A DNA stretch of 64,000 nucleotides from Lathyrus oleraceus (taxonomy: Eukaryota > Streptophyta > Magnoliopsida > Fabales > Fabaceae). A program made the position numbers and the translations under genes. The stretch's first letter is position 1, and every line of letters starts with the position of its first letter. Below, in pieces: positions 11,727 through 23,376 of the stretch. The stretch is from assembly GCF_024323335.1 (NCBI RefSeq), contig NC_066585.1:340939346-341003345 (forward strand). Direction: 5' to 3'. Below the pieces are notes generated by a model. That model did not search any database. It worked only from the letters and a program-made list of their open reading frames with translations, and was not told where the DNA came from.

Positions 11727-11900
11727 CTTCTTTGAATGGTCCTCTGGAAAATTCTCCACCAAAACATTAAATAACTTATGATCTTTCACCTCATTGAGAC
11801 AAAGTGGATTGAGCCGCTTAACCTTTTTCTCATCACTACCAACAACAAGCAGTGAAGATTCCTTCAGTGTAGCAGCAATAAGTAATTGGTCCCGTGTGAA
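11727..11900 (-). pseudogene. Antisense LARP6-like gene fragment, copy in 5' LTR
   Basis: The minus strand reads FTRDQLLIAATLKESSLLVV, then EKKVKRLNPL, then VLVEN-PEDHSKKS. This matches the end of the La motif and the start of the adjoining RRM of La-related protein 6. About 58 residues are recognisable, after which the frame is unrelated. The 3' LTR copy is at 27893-28066 and reads the more typical VENLPEDHS. Recognition is from memory of the family. Confidence 0.62.
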
Positions 11901-12177
11901 CTTCTTTGTTTTTTTTTCTAAAAGGAGCAACCACTGGTATAGGAATAAACCCTTCCTTATTCCTTTTTACGAGACTTTCTTTGTATTTTAGAGACCTTAT
12001 GTGTGATGAATTAATCATATGCTATGTAGATGGAGGATCATGATTGAATAAATGAATGAAATAAACAAAATATGAATGGAGAAATATGGAGGGAATTTCC
12101 AAACCTTGAATAAATGAGAAAAAGAAAATGAATGACGAATGGAAAAAAAAACTTAGGACCAAAATCGGGGTATGACA

Positions 12178-13299
12178 GTTGCCCCTATTTAAGTATCTTC
12201 AGCTAGAGAATATGAAGCAGGACACTCTTCATATGATCATAGTGGGAGATGGTTAAATACTAAGAAGACCCAGATTTTGATCCTGAATCCCTATGACATG
12301 ATGTGATATGATATGATATGATATGATATGATATGATATGATATGATATGATATGATATGATATGATATGATATGATATGATATGATATGATATGATATG
12401 CATGGATGCATGATTCTCTTTTTTTTGTGATTTTTTTTTTTAAATCTGCTAGGGATATGGTGGACCCTTAACAGGGGATGCTATTAGGCAGACCAAATCT
12501 GTGGGGAATGCTGATGATCCACAGGGAGACAGACAAATGGTAAAAAAAAACAAACTCTGCTGGGGAAGACAAATCCCTAAGTCAGTCAAACCTAGTTAGG
12601 TCGTTTGTGTGCCTTTGTTTGTTTACTTATGTGGCTTTTCTTTATTGTTTTTACTATCTCTATTGTCATATTGATATGAATCTGTTGTATTGGTTCGATT
12701 ATGGTGTGGTACTTGGATACTCTGATTGCAAACCTTGTGGGAAAGACTTTTTACCCGAGTCTCGAGTAAAAACATAAGATAGGACGAGGTTGAGTAGTGC
12801 GGGTCCGCGAGATGTATTTCTCGTTGGGTCGGTAAGAGAACCTTACTTAGAGTAGATTCTTGAGAGGATGTTGTCGCTCGGCAAGTAAGTTGCCGTAAGC
12901 TTCGACATTTTCTTTAGGATCCATGACTCTGAGAACCATTTGTAGAACCTTAGTTCTTTGCCCAACTAGGAAAGATGGTTGCGTAGTGTGGGTCTGCAAG
13001 ATGTATTTCTCGTTGGATCGATGCGAGAACCTCACTTAGAGTAGATTCCTTAGATGGAGTTGATGCCCGACAAGTAAGTTGCTGCAGGTAGCAAACAGTC
13101 TAATGGATCCATGACTCTAGGAACCTTTTTAAAAAAAAACTTAGACCATACCTGGTGAGAACCATGTTCTATACAAAGCAATCAGACTTATCCATGCCTT
13201 AAACCTATTGAACCTATACAAAAAAAATGCATTACATTCATACATTGCATCAACATCATAAAATGCAAGCTCTTTAGTTGTCTCTTATTTATTTCAAGA
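12178..13299 (+). other. Ogre 5' leader
   Basis: This is noncoding. It begins GTTGCCCCTATTTAAG after the LTR, so no TGG-type primer site is directly adjacent. It contains a pentanucleotide microsatellite and a diverged direct repeat (12796-12950 and 12969-13120). No gene is seen. Confidence 0.7.
12305..12399. repeat. (ATATG)n microsatellite
   Basis: About 19 near-perfect copies of the 5-bp unit stand in the Ogre leader. The length is divisible by five throughout, which suggests recent slippage growth. Confidence 0.95.
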
Positions 13300-15291
13300 A
13301 TGGAGAACTTGAAAATGACAACTTCAATGAGACACACTTTCACACTTAAGTACAAGGAACCTAAGTTGGACAGTCTTAAGGGTTTGATCTCTGATTTGTC
13401 TCTCAGCAGACGTGATGAGTTCGGAAAAAACTATGGGAAAATTTTGAGCCTTCTAAATAAGAAAGTTGACTATGGAATTACCGGCTCTCTGGCACAATAT
13501 TATGATCCACCTCTGCGTTGTTTCACATTCGCTGATTTCCAGCTAGCTCCTACTTTGGAAGAAGTGGAGAGAATCGTGGGTCTCAAATTGAAAGATTTTA
13601 ATCCATTTCCAAAGCTCAAAGAAGATATGGGCCCAAAGAGGATAACTTCGGCCCTAAGTATCAATGTCCCGACTGTTCGAGACAATTGGTTTGAAAAAGG
13701 GGGTTGCAACGGTTTTGCCGCGATGTTTTTGGAAGATTTAGCTCTAAAGTTCAAGAAAAGTGGAAATTGGAATGCATTCTATGCTGTTTTGGCTTTATTG
13801 ATCCATGGAATTGTGCTCTTCCCAAATGTTGAAAAATTTGTGGATCAAGTAGCCATAGAAGTCTTTCTCTCTGGCAACCCAGTACCATTTCTCTTAGCTG
13901 ACATTTACTATGCCCTTCACGCTCGACATGAAAAGAGGGGTGGAACTTTGTTGTGTTGCGCTCCTTTCCTTTACACTTGGTTCATGCAACACATGCCCGA
14001 AGAAGGTCCTTTTGTGGCAAAAGAACTTAAGTCTCCTCAAAAATTAGCCTCTCTCACCGCAAGTTCCATCAGATGGTATATCCGAGAGTGGGAAACCCCA
14101 GACATTATAGTCAGCTGTGGGGAATTTCCTAATGTACCGTTGTTGGGTACCAAGGGTTGCATCAACTATAACCCTATGTTATCTCGATTACAACACGGTT
14201 ACTCCATGGATGGTCCTCCTGACGCAAAGGACTTACAGCCATTTGTGCTATCTGACATCCAAGCAAGCAATCCTGATGTAAGAGCAGTATGAAAGGCTTG
14301 GTTAAAGGTTGTAAGAAAGGGTAAAGAGTTTGGAAAAAGAAACATTCTTGCCAAAGAACCTTACACGCAATGGGTGAAAGAAAGAGTTGAGAAAATCCAG
14401 TTGCCATTTATCTTAAAGGCTCCAGCTTTTCCTAAAACTCCTGAGCCCGAGCCCATACTCCCTGAGGACATGGAGAAACTCGCTACTAAGGTTAAGGAGC
14501 TCGAAGTGGAGAATACTGAATTACGAATTCAGATGAACCGAGTTATCTTGGAAAATCAGAATTTGAAAGAGGAACGTAAGGGAAAAGCCCAAGAACTTGG
14601 GGATAGCAACAAGAGAGCCCGGCTATTGGAAGACCAGAAAGATGATCTTGATCATATCCTATTGGGTTCCACATCAGTGATCCGAACCAGGAAGGAAGAG
14701 CTCAAGAAAGCTGAGTATAGGATCTGTGAGCTAGGGAGAATGTTGGATAAATCTCTTACGGATAAAAAAGAAATTAAGCTCGACTTTGAGGCACAGATCC
14801 GTGACTTGAGGGACGCTCTGAAGAAATGCGAGGAAAAGTTGTCTCGCGAGATCCTCCAAAAGGAAGAAGCTGAAAGAAACTGTCACCATCTCATGTACCA
14901 GTTGGAAGAAGCTACTAGGAGGTTTGCAGTTTTGGAGAGCCAGGAAGGTGATGCAGCCTACTTACTCCTAAAGAATGATTGTGTGTACTGGAAAAGGTTG
15001 TATAGAGAGGCTAGAGCAACCTTAGATGAAGATCAAAAGGTCATCCAGAAACTCCAAGAGCTCTATGTTGAATGGAATGGCAAGTTCCGCAACTTAGCTA
15101 GGTTTGTTAACCTCAACATGTTGGAACTCCCAGAAAAACTCCAGGAAGCGGATTGGTGTATGTGTCCAGAAAACACGCCTCCTCAAGTTTTCAACTTCGT
15201 CAAGTTTATCAAGAAAATGATGAATGAGCTCACCACAGATCTGGCTACGATCATAAGAGCTGAGACAGAACTTAAGTTTACTTGTACTTGA
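13300..15291 (+). pseudogene. Ogre ORF1 (additional ORF upstream of gag)
   Basis: A single frame of 663 codons is broken by one stop, TGA at 14290-14292, probably a former CGA (arginine). Residues 1-330 form a globular domain that starts MENLKMTTSMRHTF and contains the stretch FTFADFQLAPTLEEVERIVG. It resembles the legume transposon domain I know as DUF7745. From about residue 385 to 560 the sequence is rich in E, K, L and R with heptad-like spacing and is probably a coiled coil. Its function in Ogre is unknown; it is a hallmark of the family. The ATG at 13300 is chosen because the frame has family-like sequence directly from it. Confidence 0.85.
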
Positions 15292-15604
15292 ATTTGAATT
15301 GTTGGTGTTTAAATCTTTTTGTATTCGAATCATGTGTACTTGAAGTTAAATCCCTTTGTATTCGAATCTGATTTTAATTAAAGGAAGTTGTCATTTTGGG
15401 TCTCAATTATTACATGTTGTTCTTATATTCTAACATTGCTTGAATAAATAATAAAGATAACTAAGAGTTTTGCAAACAAATGCATCCATACATGCATTCA
15501 TACATTTTCAAAAAAAAAAAAAGTCTCACTCCGCCCTTTCTTCCACCAGTTTCACGCTGAATTTTCATCACCAGTATAATACTCGCGCCAGAGCAAGACA
15601 GAGA

Positions 15605-18600
15605 ATGGCTAAACAAGAACAAGAGAGTGCCCGAGTTAGAGCTGAACTAGACGAAATCAAAGGAGGCATGTCCCAGATGCGATAGATGCTGAAAGCTTTA
15701 ACCTTCAGGTTCGAGATTCCACAAGCGACCGTGATTTCAGAGACCACGGGCCCAGCAGTGGAAGTCCCACCTCAGAGGACGTTACCCTAAACCCTTCCCC
15801 CATATGGGCTACCCTATGACTTCGTCCCCCGAGCGGAGGTGGTGCACGAAATGGGGCAATCTGTCCAACAAGCTGTGCCATTACCAGTTTACACCGACGC
15901 ACGTCCAATCATCCATACTGTGGTTCCACCAGCCGCCTATGCTAGGCATGTTCCTCATTATGAAGATAAAAACCACATGTATCAGACTGTCGACTCAACT
16001 GTTGCTGGTGACGAAGTATGGTTTGAGGACTTCAGGGAGGTAAAGGAGAACATGCAGCTCCTTGAGAAGAAATTCCGAGATCTAGAAGGAGACCACGTCT
16101 TTGGATCTGCTGCCAAAGAAATGTGCCTTGTATCCGGGTTGGTGATTCCAGCAAAATTCAAAACTCCAGACTTCGACAAATACAAGGGGCATACTTGTCC
16201 AAAAAGCCATCTCTTCATGTATTACCGCAAAATGGTTGCACACGTGGAGGACGACAAGCTAATGATCCACTGTTTTCAGGACAGCTTAAGTGGGGCTCCT
16301 TCCAAATGGTATCTAAGTCTGGATCAGAACAGGATCAGGTGTTTCCAAGACTTGTCAGACGCGTTCATAAAACATTACAAATATAATATGGACATGGCGC
16401 CTGACAGAAGACAGTTGCAGAGCATGTTTCAGCATGATAAGGAGTCCTTCAAGGAGTATGCTCAAAGATGGAGGGAACTGGCTTCTCAGGTTGAACCACC
16501 TCTTGCTGAGAAAGAATTGGCCGAACTGTTTATCGACACTGTCCAGCCTCAATTCTATGAGAAGATGGTTGGAAGTGCTTCTTTGGGATTCTCCGAGCTT
16601 GTTGCTATAGGAGCTCGTGTGGAATATGGTGTAAGGAATGGAAAACTGGCGGCTGTAGTTGGAACTTCAAATGTTAATCCAAAGAAGTTCTCTGGAGGGT
16701 TTCCTAGAAAGAAGGAAGGAGAAACAAATGTTGTGACTGCTGGTCAAGGAAGAGCTCCTCCAAGAAGGAGACCACAACAATATCCACCTCAGCAATATGT
16801 TCAACAACCAATTCCCTATCAACAACTCATGTATCCCGTCCAGTATGCTCCGCAACCATACGTGGCTGCTGTGACGCCTGCGTTCAATCAACAGCCTGCT
16901 CAGGCTTATCAAGCGCCTCCGGTCTATCGACCAGCTCCAGTTCAATAGCGTGCTACGGCTCCTCCAGCTTATCAACAAGCACCAACAGCTCCTGTTTATC
17001 AACAACCGAGAGCTCAAGCGCCGAGGCAAAATGCTCAAAACCAGAATAGGAGGCAAGGGGAGAGGGCGACCTTCAATCCAATCCCAATGTCATACACTGA
17101 GTTGTATCCCTCCTTGTTGCAAAAGGGTTTGGTGGTTCCCAGACCTATGGGACCTCCACCTGATCGTCTTCCTCCATGGTACAACCCTAATGCACACTGT
17201 CCTTTTCATGAGGGTGCCCCCGGGCATGACCTAGAGGGTTGCTACGCTCTAAAGCATAGGGTTCGGGAATTGATTGAGAGCAAGATCTTGTCTTTTAAGG
17301 ACATGGGACCGAATGTGAAGAACAATCCCCTTCCTCCCCATGGAAATCCTGAAGTCAACGCCATTGAAGACGCTTCTGTTAGTGTTAAGGTTGAGAAGGT
17401 GGAGGATGTAAAGACTCCTTTGGCAGCATTCCATGCCCGATTGGTGGAAGCTGGCCTGGTTAATGTTGATCATGACAACTGTGAAGAGTGTGTCACACAC
17501 CCAAAGGGATGTCAGGTGGTACGAGACAACATTCAAGATTTGATGGATAAAGGAGTGCTTCAAATATCCAGTGCTATGAAGAACGAAGACGTGTTGGTAA
17601 TTGAACCTTGTTTCAATTTACCCGAACCAGTGGAAATCCCTTACTATAGCAGAGGAGTGGTTCCAGTGAATAGTAAGCTGTCGCCTGTGGAAATATGTAT
17701 GCCCACGCCTTTTCCCTACGAGAGCACCAGGGTTGTGCCTTAGAAATATGAGATCACTACTGTGGATAAGGTGGTTGAAGGAAGTTCAGACGCTGAAGTG
17801 ACAGAAGCTGTAAGTGAAGACGTCACCAATATTGCAGGAATGAGCAGAATGACCCGTAGTGGTCGAATCTATATGCCCGAATTCAACGTGACTCCTCAAG
17901 GGCCGACCAAGGAATCAACAGTTGCAGCTCCCACTAAAGAACCCGAAGTGGTCCAATCCGAAGATGCTGTTGAATTCTTGAAGTTAATCAAGAGAAGTGA
18001 CTACAAAATGGTGGATCAACTGCATCAAACACCATCTAAGATCTCTATTTTGTCTTTGCTACTGAACTCCCAAGCCCATAGGGAGGCTTTGTTGAAGGTG
18101 CTTGCTCAAGCTCATGTAACACAAAGCATAACAGTAGACCAATTTGATGGAGTAGTTGCAAATATCACAGCCTGCAATACTTTGAGCTTCAGTGGAGAGG
18201 AATTACCTGAGGATGGACAAAATCACAACCGTGCTCTCCATATCTCGGTGAAATGCAAAGATGATGCTTTTGCAAGAGTGTTAGTTGATACCGGATCTTC
18301 TCTGAATGTTATGCCAAAGAGAACACTCGCCAAGTTATCTTATCAAGGACCAGCTATGAAGCCTAGTGCCTTGGTAGTGAAAGCTTTTGATGGTTCTAGG
18401 AGAACCGTGATTGGAGAGGTTGAATTGCCCATATTGATTGGCCCTCACGTATTCCCGATTAATTTCCAATTCATGGATATTAATCCAGCCTATAGCTGCT
18501 TATTGGGGCGTCCCTGGATTCATGCTGCATGGGCAGTTACCTCCACCTTACATCAGAAAATGAAGTTTGTAGTGGACAATCAATTAATCATCATTTCTGG

Positions 18601-19078
18601 AGAGGAGGACTTTGTGGTCAGTCACCTTTCATCCTTCAGATACATTGAGGCTGATGAGGACGCTTTGGAAACTTCTTTCCAAGCTCTTGAAATAGCCAAT
18701 GCCACTTTTGTGGAAATGAAGGACCCTGTTGGGAAAGCTTGTTCATCTTTTGCGTCTCTGAAAAGCGCAAAGTTTATTATTGAAGGAGGAAACCCTGAAG
18801 GTTGGGGTCAACTTATTGATATTCGTGAGAAGCATGATCGCTTTGGTTTGGGATATGTGCCTTCCGCTGCGAAAGGAGCCCGAGTCCCTACAAAGGACAA
18901 CACCCGAAGCATCCAGGAAGTATTCCTCAGCACAGGATTCATCCATGGAGATCAAGTCAATGCAATTGAAGATAGCACCGCAGATGAAGATGAGCCATGT
19001 TTGGTTTACCGGTGTGAGACAGCTTTGAACAACTGGAAGGCGGTTGATATCCCCGAAATTTTTCCTTTGTCAAAGTAA
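15605..19078 (+). pseudogene. Ogre gag-protease
   Basis: One frame runs from ATG 15605 to TAA 19076-19078 with four internal stops (15683, 15788, 16946, 17741). Three look like former Gln codons and one like a former Trp codon. Gag: a retrotransposon gag domain at about 16060-16650 (WYLSLDQNRIRCFQDLSDAF), a Q/P-rich stretch at about 16770-17030, and a zinc-knuckle-like CPFHEGAPGHDLEGC near 17200-17245. Protease: the active site VLVDTGSSLNVMP at about 18278-18316, then LLGRPWIH at about 18500, typical of gypsy aspartic proteases. The D-T-G is intact. The terminal TAA lies inside the proposed intron and would be spliced out. Confidence 0.9.
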
Positions 19079-19327
19079 TAATTGTTGTGTTTTTCCTTTC
19101 AAATCCTTAGCTCTGCCCAAGGCTAATGGATCATGTTGTAGGGCCCATTTTCATTTTCTAATAATCATTATCAATGAATGAAAGGCATTTTGTTAAATTC
19201 TTAAAATTCATTTATTTTGCTTTCTCTTAACAAAATGGCAATCTTTTCAAAAACAAAAAAAAAACTTTTCATTTATACATCTCTTATTTTTACTTTTCTA
19301 AAAGAAATCAATCATTCAAACATGCAG
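19075..19327 (+). other. Ogre intron between protease and reverse transcriptase
   Basis: It starts GTAATA at 19075, one base before the gag-pro stop codon, and ends in ATGCAG at 19327 after a T- and A-rich stretch. Joining 19074 to 19328 gives an open frame that runs through KINDNPIESNDF and on into the RT frame without a stop. Without splicing, protease and RT are in different frames (2 and 3) with a stop between them. A spliced intron at this place is known in pea Ogre. The exact sites here are my reading of the sequence. Confidence 0.8.
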
Positions 19328-22300
19328 AATAAATGATAACCCCATTGAATCCAATGACTTTACTACCTCTCATAACTTTGACTCCCCTATCTACCAAGCG
19401 AAAGAAAAGGGTGAGGAAGATTGTTACATCCCCGACGAATTGGCAAGGTTGCTTGAGCACGAGTCCAAAGCCCTTCAGCCACATGAAGATCCGGTGGAAA
19501 CAATCAACCTTGGCACAGAGGAAGAGAAGAAAGAAGTCAAAATCGGCTTCACACTTGAAGCAAGCGTCAAAGAGAGATTGGTTAAGCTGCTACAGGAATA
19601 TGTGGATGTATTTGCGTGGTCATACCAAGATATGCCAGGTCTAGACACCGACATCGTTGAGCACAAGCTGCCACTTCAGCCAGATTGCCCGCCAGTAAAA
19701 CAGAAACTCCGGAGAACAAGACCAGATATGGCTCTGAAAATTCGTGAAGAAGTCAAACGACAATTTGACGCTGGTTTTCTCGCAGTGGCGAAATACCCAC
19801 AATGGGTAGCTAACATTGTACATGTGCCCAAAAAGGATGGAAAGGTGAGGATGTGTGTTGACTATAGGGATCTGAACAGAGCTAGTCCAAAGGACGATTT
19901 CCCCCTACCACACATTGATACTCTGGTAGATAACACTGCAAGATTTGTTGTCTTCTCCTTTATGGACGGTTTTTCGGGATACAATCAAATCAAGATGGCT
20001 CCAGATGACATGGAGAAGACCACTTTTATCACCCCTTGGGGGACTTTTTGCTACAAGGTAATGCCTTTCGGTCTCAAAAATGCTGGGGCAACTTACCAAA
20101 GAGCTATGGTCACTCTCTTCCATGATATGATGCACAAGGAGATAGAGGTCTATGTTGACGACATGATCGCTAAATCTCAGAATGAAGAAGATCATATGAG
20201 CCATCTGAAGAAGCTGTTTGAACGCCTCAGAAAGTTTGGATTACAATTAAACCCTGCAAAATGCACATTTGGTGTCCGTTCGGGGAAGTTGCTTGGCTTC
20301 ATCGTTAGTCAACGAGGAATTGAGGTAGACCCTGACAAGGTCCGAGCTATACAAGAAATGCCTGCTCCACGCACCGAGCGAGAGGTCAGAGGTTTCCTTG
20401 GACGTTTGAATTACATCTCAAGGTTTATCTCACACATGACGGCCACATGTGAGCCTATCTTCAAATTGCTTCGAAAAGACCAAGCTGTTGAATGGAATTC
20501 TGATTGTGAAAATGCTTTTGAGAAGATTCGTCAATACTTACAAGAGCCTCCTATTTTGATTCCTCCTGCCCCAGAAAGCCATTAATCATGTACATGGTTG
20601 TGCTTGAAGGGTCAATGGGATGCGTGCTGGGGCAACATGACGAAACTGGTCGGAAAGAACATGATATTTACTATCTGAGTAAAAAGTTTACCGATTGTGA
20701 AAGTAGATATTCGCTTTTGGAGAAAACTTGTTGCGCGCTAGCATGGGCCGCTCGTCGTTTGAGGTAGTACATGATTTGCCATACTACTTTGTTGATCTCG
20801 AAGATGGATCTAATAAAGTATATCTTTGAGAAACCTGCCTTGACTGGAAGACTTGCCCGTTGGCAGATGCTTTTGTCAGAGTACGACATCCAGTACGTAA
20901 CCCAGAAGGCAATCAAGGGAAGTGTGTTAGCAGAGTATCTTGCTCACCAACCAGTTGAAGACTATCAGCCATTGAAGTTTGATTTCCCCGATGAGGATAT
21001 AATGCTGATAAAGGATTGTGAGACCCCAGGCCCAGATGAAGGACCGGAACCAAGATCTCGATGGAAGCTCGCGTTCGATGGTTCTTCCAATTACAGGGGT
21101 CATGGTGTGGGAGCTGTTTTGATGAATCCAAATGGTGGTTTTACCCCTTTCACAGCAAGGTTGTGCTTTGATTGTACGAATAATGTCGCAGAATATGAAG
21201 CTTGTATCCTTGGTCTTGAAGCCGCAATTGATCTCCGAATCAAGATCCTTGAGGTGTATGGAGATTCAGCCTTGGTGATCTATCAAGTCAAAGGTGAATG
21301 GGAAACTCGGGATGCGAAGCTGATCCCGTATCGTGCTCATGTTGTGAAGATGATAGAATACTTTGATGATATCACTTTCCATCACATCCCAAGAATAGAA
21401 AATCAAGTGGCGGACGCTTTGGCAACATTAGCATCAATGTACCAAGTCAGATTCCATAATGAAGCTCCACTTATTCGAATCGAGCGAAGAGGTGAGCCTG
21501 CCTACTGTTAGCTGATTGAAGAAGAAACTGATGGTAAACCATGGTTTCATGACATCAAGCGATATCTTCTAAGTCAAGAGTATCCAGAAGATGCTACATT
21601 GTTGGATAAGAAAACTCTGAGGAGATTATCATCCAAATTCTTTTTGAGCAATGATGTGCTTTACATGAGAAACCATGACATGGTTCTGCTCAGATGCGTG
21701 GATAGACACGAAGCAGACATGTTAATCAAGGAGATTCATGAAGGATCCTTTGGAACCCATGCTAATGGACATGACATGGCCAAGAAGATTTTGAGAGCTG
21801 GCTATTATTGGTTGACCATGGAGTCCGATTGTTACAGCTATGCAAGAAAATGTCATAAATGCCAAATTTATGTTGATAAGGTGCATGTGCCGCCAACACT
21901 ACTGAATGTTTTGACATCACCTTGGCCTTTCTCAATGTGGGGCATCGACATGATTGGTGCTATAGAGCCGAAGGCTTCCAATGGTCACCGCTTCATCCTA
22001 GTCGCCATCGATTACTTTACTAAATGGGTAGAGGCTGTTTCCTACGCCAATGTGACGAGACATGTGGTTGCTCGCTTTATCAAGAAGGAGATTATCTGCC
22101 GCTATGGAATCCCAAGCAAGATCATCACCGACAACGGTTCAAACTTGAACAATAAGACAATGACAGAATTATGTGAGAGTTTCAAGATTGACCACCATAA
22201 TTCTTCTCCATACCGTCCAAAGATGAACGATGCTGTTGAAGCTGCCAATAAAAATATCAAGAAGATCCTGCAAAAGATGGTGAAAACTTATAAGGATTGG

Positions 22301-22789
22301 CACGAGATGCTACCCTTTGCTTTGCATGGATATCGGACCTTAGTCCGCACTTCAACAGGGGAAACCCCATTCTCCTTAGTGTATGGGATGGACGCAGTTC
22401 TCCCAGTCGAAGTAGAGATACCTTCCACGAGAATATTGATGGAAGCCAAGCTGGATGAAGCTGAATGGATCCAGAACAACTATGATCAACTTAACCTCAT
22501 CGATGAGAAGCGTATGACCGCTCTGTGCCATGGACAATTGTACCAGCAACGAATCAAGAAGGCATTTGACAAGAAGGTCCGTCCTCGAGAGTTCAAGGAA
22601 GGAGATCTCGTGCTCAAGAAGATCCTGCCAGTACACAAAGATTCACGTGGGAAGTGGACTCCCAACTATGAAGGCCCATACGTTGTAAAGAGAGCATACT
22701 CTGGAGGTGCTCTATTTCTCACAACTATGGATGGCAAAGAGCTCATTCACCCTGTGAACTCTGATGCAGTCAAAAGATACTATGCCTGA
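19328..22789 (+). pseudogene. Ogre pol: reverse transcriptase, RNase H, integrase
   Basis: RT lies at about 19540-20580: CVDYRDLNRASPKDDFPLP, MPFGLKNAGATYQRAM and the catalytic YVDD near 20151. A frameshift near 20575-20583 moves the frame; stops at 20765 and 21509 both look like former CAG codons. A second RNase H-like domain lies at about 21060-21440 with D, E and D (AFDGSS, AEYEA, VYGDSALV). Integrase lies at about 21660-22789: a zinc site (H..H, C..C, CHKCQ), then catalytic D (GIDMIG), D (ITDNGS) and E (DAVEAANKN), and a GPY-type end (NYEGPYVVK). There is no chromodomain. The stop TGA is at 22787-22789. Confidence 0.92.
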
Positions 22790-22797
22790 CAAATCCC

Positions 22798-22940
22798 GGT
22801 GGACTGAAAACCCGAAAGGGCGGTCTAGGCAAAAGTTAGGGAAAAAAAAAGATGGTAGCTCGCTAAGTTGAAAACCTGAAAGGGCAACTTAGGCAAAAAG
22901 GAGCGTCCCGGTGGATTGAAAACCCGAAAGGGCGATCCAG
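22798..22940 (+). other. Three tandem hairpins in the Ogre 3' untranslated region
   Basis: Each unit has a 7- to 8-bp outer stem, an unpaired AAAA on the 5' side, an inner stem CCC (or CCT)/GGG, and a GAAA tetraloop, followed by AGGCAAAA. Outer arms: 22800-22806 with 22821-22827; 22863-22870 with 22885-22892; 22912-22918 with 22933-22939. The stems differ in sequence but stay paired: TGGACTG/CGGTCTA, CTAAGTTG/CAACTTAG and TGGATTG/CGATCCA. Positions 3 to 6 from the inner end show compensatory change. No protein reading accounts for the pattern. Confidence 0.7.
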
Positions 22941-23376
22941 GCAAAAATTAGGGACAAAAGGCATAGACTGCATCGGTTCGTCACTGATCAACACAGAAGA
23001 GGAAAAAATTAAAGATCAATCTAGTTACTCCCTTCAGAAGCGAGGTCTCATGGAGTCATTGTTATTAGGGATAGTAGTAGTCATTGTGATTCAATGTAAA
23101 CCTTTCCCTATTGCCATTTTCAAATTTGTAACATTCCATGGAGCTACGCCATTTGCGTGCTACCATTCTTGAATAAATACAAGTTTGCCCATCAAATTCT
23201 ATCATTTGCTGTTTTTCTCTGATTTTCTTTGTTATGCAAAATGTCATTTATTTGTTAATAATGAAATTTTGAACTCAAAAAAGAATTTTTCAACATATTG
23301 AGAAACACAATTTTTGCTTTGACATGTGGAAATATTAAAAGGAAATCTTTCATTTTTCCCCAGCAGAGTCCCCATC
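22941..23376 (+). other. Ogre 3' untranslated region
   Basis: This is noncoding between the hairpins and the 3' LTR. The bases next to the LTR (CCCCAGCAGAGTCCCCATC) are not a pure purine tract, so the polypurine primer is not clearly assigned. A purine run AAAAGGAAA lies at about 23337-23345. Confidence 0.6.

Larger units (their letters stand above)
8431..12177 (+). repeat. 5' LTR of the Ogre (3747 bp)
   Basis: It pairs with 23377-28343. Compared with the 3' LTR it lacks 1766 bp (the equivalent of 23775-25540), joined at an AAGA microhomology at 8825-8828. It has 567 bp (11088-11654) that the 3' LTR lacks. These differences account for the length difference to within one base. From about 8829 to 12010 it consists largely of host-gene-like segments in both orientations. 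Confidence 0.93.

Noticed and set aside
12178..12200. Primer-binding site directly after the Ogre 5' LTR
   Set aside because: The sequence starts GTTGCCCC and lacks the TGG expected of a tRNA 3'-end complement, so it is not called.
16667..17056. Minus-strand ORF of 129 codons rich in L, S and R
   Set aside because: Shadow of the Q/P-rich part of Ogre gag.
19333..19644. Separate basic ORF at the start of RT
   Set aside because: It is an off-frame reading of the intron end and RT start; the spliced frame explains the region better.
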